From: Epiperipatus broadwayi
Taxonomy: Eukaryota > Onychophora > Udeonychophora > Euonychophora > Peripatidae
Length of the DNA: 64,000 bases
Assembly: GCA_028023455.1 (NCBI GenBank)
Contig: JAQFVV010012545.1
Location: forward strand, 680,001 to 744,000
Direction: 5' to 3'
Positions 59,331-64,000 of this stretch are shown in pieces. The translations under genes and the position numbers were made by a program. The first letter of the stretch is position 1, and each line of letters begins with the position of its first letter. The notes under the pieces are model-generated. The model did no database searches. It saw only the letters and a program-made list of their open reading frames with translations, and was not told the DNA's origin.

Positions 59331-59700
59331 TTTTACTTTTTTTGTCCCATTTCTACATCTTTCAAAGTTTAGTATGATTTGAAGGCTATGAAAATGAGAA
59401 GAGGTTGTAGATGTATAAAATTTGTATTTAAATTTTGGTTATCTAAACTTATTGTTGTCTAAACAATTTCCATTTATTTAATATATATATATATGATTTC
59501 ATTATAATTTTTCATATTTTTAAACTCTTAAAAAAACTTGGCTGCTTTCATTTGAAGAGTATAACTGAACACGGAATTCAGGAGAAAGTTGCAATTAGGC
59601 AAGATCTTGAAACTTTTGTAAAAAAAAACAGAAAGATTAAAAGATTGTGTTCACTTGACAAATGAACAGACTAAAGACTAATTAGTAATACATATAACTG

Positions 59701-60208
59701 TATTTGTAATGAGTAAGATATTTGCTATCTATTTTTCACAAAAAGAAATACAATAAATAAATAATCAATTGGCTATTCGAGTTTATTTCACTAAGTACTT
59801 TTGAAGGAATACCTTCATTATCAAAGCTGTGTGCAATGTGAATTGCGGAGTTAAACTGTTGCTATGAGAAATGCAAAGTGTATGCAAATTAAATTGTATA
59901 ACACGTATCTCTTGTTCATTGAATTACAGTTCAACTTAATAAAATAAGCTTCTTTGTTTTTTCTCTTCAAGTCGTGGGCTCCTTGCATACAACTTGAGGG
60001 TTGTTCTGGAATGCAGGGATGGCCTGTGGAAGTACTGAGCTGCGTGAAGATGGAATTGTGCATGGAGTCTGTTTGTGCTTTCTGATAAGCATACATGTAC
60101 TGTGAGAGCCTTCGAAAGTACTTAGCAAAATAAACTCAAATAGCCAATTGCTTATATATTTATTTGTGTGAAAAATATATCGCAAATATCTTACTCATTA
60201 CAAATATA
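59701..60208. mobile_element. 508-bp element with inverted repeats of about 115 bp
   Basis: TATTTGTAATGAGTAAGATA on the left recurs inverted at the right end (60185-60208). Matching continues inward through CAATTGGCTATTCGAGTTTA and TAAGTACTTTTGAAGG on the left, with their complements near 60107-60150. The core (about 59825-60070) is less AT-rich and unrelated to other elements here. The sequence ATAACTGTATTTGTA occurs at the left end and again just outside the right end (60233-60247). It is a MITE or foldback element of unknown class. Confidence 0.7.
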
Positions 60209-60894
60209 GACACAAAGCAATTATTTAATAATTATAACTGTATTTGTAGTTCATATGATAAAATTTGTATAGATTCACAAAATGTATAACTTTTTTCTGG
60301 GGTCTTCCTGCCACACTTATTTAAAAGTGGCAGCTAATAGTAGTTAATTCAATTTGCTGAATTATAGAACTATAAAGTCTTTATTTTTTATAATTCTTAA
60401 CTATCTGGGATTTATTTTAATTTTTTTTCTATATTAAGCATACTTTCAATGGTTTTTTTTTAAAAAAAATTGAACTTAATGCCAAAATATATTTGGAGAA
60501 ACTATTTAGTAATCTTATGCAACATGAAAACAAAACTATAATAGTATTAAATTGAAATATATGTTCAAAAAGTTATTACCAGTTCTCATTATTATGTGCA
60601 CGTACAAGTTCTTTGAAAAAATTGTATTAATAAAAATAATCACTTGCAAGCTCTTTGAAAAAATTGCATTAATAAAAATAATATCAATAGTTGAGAGACA
60701 TCTACTTGTCTGAGCAAATAGAAATTTGAACAGAAAGAAGCCATTGTGAATATTTTTTCTTTGACATCTCACATTGAAATGAACTTTCAAAATAAATTAA
60801 AAATTGATGCTATTTGTGTTGATCTAAAGCTTGTGAATCTAATTGGATAAATAGTCTTCTAAAGTTCTTTAAAAGCATAAACCTATTAATTTAT
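60209..60894. other. AT-rich stretch with a 42-bp tandem duplication
   Basis: The unit CTTTGAAAAAATTGTATTAA then TAAAAATAATCACTTG occurs at about 60611 and again, slightly changed, at about 60653. The rest has no recognisable feature. Confidence 0.6.
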
Positions 60895-61640
60895 ATAACA
60901 AAATGCTCCATGGAAAAAATTCAAAGAGACATCATGATAATTGTACTAGATACAAAATTTTACAGAGTCTACCACAGAATATATTTTTTCATCTATTTTA
61001 TTTAACATATTCATTAGTGATCTTCCTGAAACTGACAAAAAAATTTATCCTGGCTGATAGCTTTGCCTTCACTTCAGGCAAAGATTCTTTCTAGGAATAG
61101 AAAATTCTCTTAATGAGGATTTTTGTGTGACAGATCTTATTCTTAAATCCACAACGATAATATGTTTAATTTTTCATCTAGAAGGAAACAATGTGAATAT
61201 AACTTTCTGCAATAACAGAATGAAGCAATTACATACTATGCTACCTAGGAGTAATGTTGGAATGTAATCTAACATTTTCTTTATCTTTGAAAAGTTACAT
61301 TTAAAATAATTTCTAAGAATAACCTTCTTAGATAATTGGCTGGCACTACTTTGGCAATGCAATGCAAATATTTGGGAGGAGGATTGTTCTTATTAAATCT
61401 TTGGATGTCAATTAATTATTATGAGATATTTTACAACCATTTTTAATCTTTTTCTGTACATTTCTGTTTATATATATATATTCCTCCACCAAATATCAAA
61501 AGTTGCATTTCAAAACAAAATGCTTAAAAATCTATTATGTAGACTTCTGACTAACTCAAGATATAGTTTCATCCACAGATTCAAATTACCTTTGGTCCTT
61601 CCACTCATTAGCTTCAGAAAATGAATTTAGCAGTCATATA
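60895..61640 (+). mobile_element. Jockey-like LINE relic
   Basis: A heavily decayed piece of a reverse transcriptase and its C-terminal part. Across frames: RYKILQSLPQ (normally GLPQGSVLSP), SSILFNIFISDLPETD (motif B side), FILADSFAFTSGKDSF (normally F-I-YADD-L-A-L), YLGVMLECNLTFSLSL (thumb), IIGWHYFGNAMQI (normally LAGTSWGA), then STKYQKLHFK-type wording and HSLASENEF. The order and spacing fit jockey-type LINEs of arthropods. The catalytic YADD reads LADS, so both critical positions are damaged. The endonuclease is missing. Confidence 0.72.
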
Positions 61641-63509
61641 TATATATAGTTATGACCAAATACTAACCATAAACTACACAATTGTTTGCTATCAAATCAA
61701 TTGATTCAGTGGCAGAATGAAATTACTTGATGAATTCATTTATGAATCTATTTCCTGATTGTAGTTTTTATAATCCCTTTATGTTATTGTTTAAAATTAC
61801 TTTCTTCTGTGTGCTTTTTTTTTTTTTTTTAGTATTTCTATATAAGCCTTTAGGCATGAGTTATTAATATATTTGCTTTTTAAAAATGTATTATTATATT
61901 TATATATTCTGAATTAAAATGAAATAAAGATTTTTACATTATTATTCAATATAAATCGTAAATCATTAAAGATTAGAAAATAAATATATATTTTAAAATA
62001 TTGTTTAATTAAAAAATAATGATCACCTTATTAAATAATATTTTAGAAGTTTAAAAGTATGTAGTTGACTATATCAAATTTGATCCCAAAATTAGTGAGG
62101 CTCATTATTGGTTTTTTTTTTTTTTTTTCAACAATGCATTTTAATTTTTTTCTATATTAGAAGTTCTATCTCTTGATTAGAACTGTAATTACAATTTACA
62201 AATAATAATTATGGAAATAATATTAAGCCTTGCAAAATTTAAAATAAAATGGTCATGGAAAGGATGTTCTATGTGGGATTGTCGAAAAAGCAAGGAACTA
62301 CAGCCACATGGATACAAGATGAAAGGATTAATAGTTAAGCTATGTAAAATAATTTATAGTTAAATATTAATCATGAAGGAATATTGTAAGAGTTGTTTTC
62401 ATATACGGTACGCATTTTTCGAAGTTATTTAATAAGAAAAATTAACGAGTTTATTTAATTTTATATTGACCAATTATAACCTTTAAAATTGATTTTTTTA
62501 AAAGAACAGTGTGAAAAACTAATGTCTGAAGTATTTTTTTTCTCTCTTATTGGTGATTACTGCCGTTTGCATTATATGTTTCTTCAAATAACAATTGAAT
62601 TTTGAAAATGGGAGAGAATCATTCTTTTAAAAATTGAAAATTTTTAATACATGTGAGAATATCATCTGGATTGGGAAAGAAATCGGTTTATTTATTTTGA
62701 AGTGGCATTAAAAAAAAAAAAAAAAACGAATAGCAAATAACTTTTAAATTCTTCAATATTTTCAACATCTTTCAATTTTTTTTTTTTTTTTTTAAACAAG
62801 CGTCATATAAGGTGGTTGATAATGTGCAGAATATTAAAAATTGAAATATTTCATTTTTCTTTTTCTCTCAAATTGTCTCCTTCGTGTTTAATGCATAATT
62901 CAAAATATATAATATTCTCTGGTTTGTAAAAGAGAAAGAAGTTAGAAAAATATTCATTTTTTTTTATCTTATCCAGTCCAACACCCATAATTGCATGGTC
63001 AATTGATATCGTGTAATTATTTGCTAGATTGGGGGGAGGGCGGTAAAAAAAATATGATTTAAAACTTTGTGTATTAGAGTATGATGTTATTTTTATTAGC
63101 TTTTTTATATTGGGGACTGCGTGTAATCTCTAAGAAATATTGATTTAATGATTAATGGTCTTAAATGATTGAAAAGTTTATAGCTAAGACTTACTTGGTT
63201 ATGCTGTTAAATTGCTGGAAACTTAAAACTTTTTTACGTGTCCAAACATGAAGAAATGGCAAAAAAATGTCAAACTTATATATATTTTTTTTGTTGTTGG
63301 CTTTTCAATGTTTCATTATTCATCATTATGTCTTTCTATCCCTTGCCTTTCCCAATTTGATATTCTGTTTTTTAATTGTTTTAATTCTCATTCATTTTTT
63401 TTTTTTTTTTTTGATAAAAATTTTATCAATTAACTGCTCTATTTGTTAAATAACAGCAGTACTGCCTACCATTGTTGTTTAGAGATTTTCTGTGTTATTA
63501 ATAATTATT
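61641..63509. other. AT-rich non-coding stretch
   Basis: Many A and T runs of 15 or more (for example near 61818, 62111, 62709 and 62777). No gene or element was recognised; open frames near 63248-63449 are poly-T readings. Confidence 0.55.
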
Positions 63510-63723
63510 GTGGTACTTACATATTAAATCTGCTGCCCATGTTTGTGAAGCAAAATGATGTACCTTTTTCTAATGGGCAATGTTTTCAATGGCAAAATGT
63601 CATAGTTGTGACTTTTTAATGTGGTATTCTGTCATCACAAATACCTTCCATCCCCACACTGGAGAAAGATACAGAATTCTGCTATCACAAGCATGGGCAG
63701 CAGGTCTAATATGTAAGTACCAT
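63510..63723. mobile_element. 214-bp MITE
   Basis: The ends are inverted repeats of about 38 bp: GTGGTACTTACATATTAAAT, then CTGCTGCCCATG, at 63510, and the complement of GATGGTACTTACATATTAGA, then CCTGCTGCCCATG, at 63723. The core shows weaker inward pairing (TGTGACTTTTTAAT region). No clear target duplication. Confidence 0.7.
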
Positions 63724-63831
63724 CCTTACCAAAATTATTCGAAACAAAAATGATTCATCGAACATTAATGATTAGATGGTTGTATATCCATGAATATTTC
63801 TGCTAATTTGTTTTTGGAAGAAGGCTGCATA

Positions 63832-64000
63832 ATGGTTGAAATTAATTATAGAATTAAACTAAACTTGGATGGAGTGCTTTTGATTGACATACCCTAATAT
63901 TAAACAGGAAATATGTGCATGTGTTTAAAAACAGAATTTTAATAAATGTGTTTTGACAGTTCTGACATTTGAATCTGGGTCTTAATCCTTCACAAATGAG
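63832..64000 (+). mobile_element. RTE-type LINE fragment, runs off the window
   Basis: GAAATTAATTATAGAATTAA, then GGAGTGCTTTTG, and AATTTTAATAAATGTGTTTT then GACAGTTCTGACATTTG align with 3425-3560 of the first RTE fragment (GAAATTAATCATAGAATTAA and so on). It is another copy of the same family, cut by the window end, with several substitutions and small indels. Confidence 0.75.

Noticed and set aside
61421-61624. 67-codon open frame as an independent small gene
   Set aside because: Its second half matches the C-terminal wording of the jockey-like LINE relic, so it is part of that element.

Overview
This window looks like AT-rich intergenic or intronic DNA from an invertebrate animal. It is full of poly-A/T runs, TA, CA and GT microsatellites, and transposable-element relics at every level of decay. 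I found no host protein-coding gene, no intact tRNA or rRNA gene and no CRISPR array, and nothing suggests a bacterium. Every open frame in which I recognised a protein family belongs to a transposable element. One LINE resembles a retrotransposon type common in ticks and other chelicerates, and another is jockey-like. This makes an arthropod, perhaps a chelicerate, a reasonable but weak guess. || Layout. 1-9.7 kb: SINE-like repeat A, an RTE-type LINE fragment (2.89-3.96 kb) and a 0.9-kb near-perfect palindrome (5468-6365). 9.7-19 kb: a mariner relic (12401-15112) carrying a Tigger-like non-autonomous element that carries a second copy of the same family, then a very short tRNA-like SINE (93-99 bp) and a LINE 3' end. 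19-29 kb: sparse, with tRNA-like repeats, a mariner-type element with TA duplications (27039-27794) and a palindrome (28921-29132). 29.2-34.7 kb: a decayed hAT transposon with a BED-like finger (GTF2IRD2/ZBED type, minus strand), interrupted by a LINE on the plus strand and by a SINE-like repeat. 34.9-38 kb: small inverted-repeat elements, a structure with a roughly 365-bp tandem repeat, and a 347-bp hAT MITE with a perfect 8-bp target duplication. 41.8-44.8 kb: a second hAT MITE with its own perfect 8-bp duplication and a third Tigger-like copy. 46.7-50.1 kb: the most complete LINE, with endonuclease, reverse transcriptase and a C-terminal zinc-finger-like region. 54.3-57.3 kb: a candidate 2.1-kb TA-flanked element holding two tandem SINE-like copies, then a 325-bp palindrome bounded by TTAA. 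59.7-64 kb: another inverted-repeat element, a jockey-like LINE relic, a small MITE, and a second RTE fragment running off the window. || The elements do not form a working system. What they record is insertion history: mariner, then Tigger, then Tigger into Tigger; and hAT with a LINE and a SINE-like repeat inside it. They also show an unusual density of inverted duplications of SINE-like repeats. All family names come from reading motifs by eye; no database search was run.
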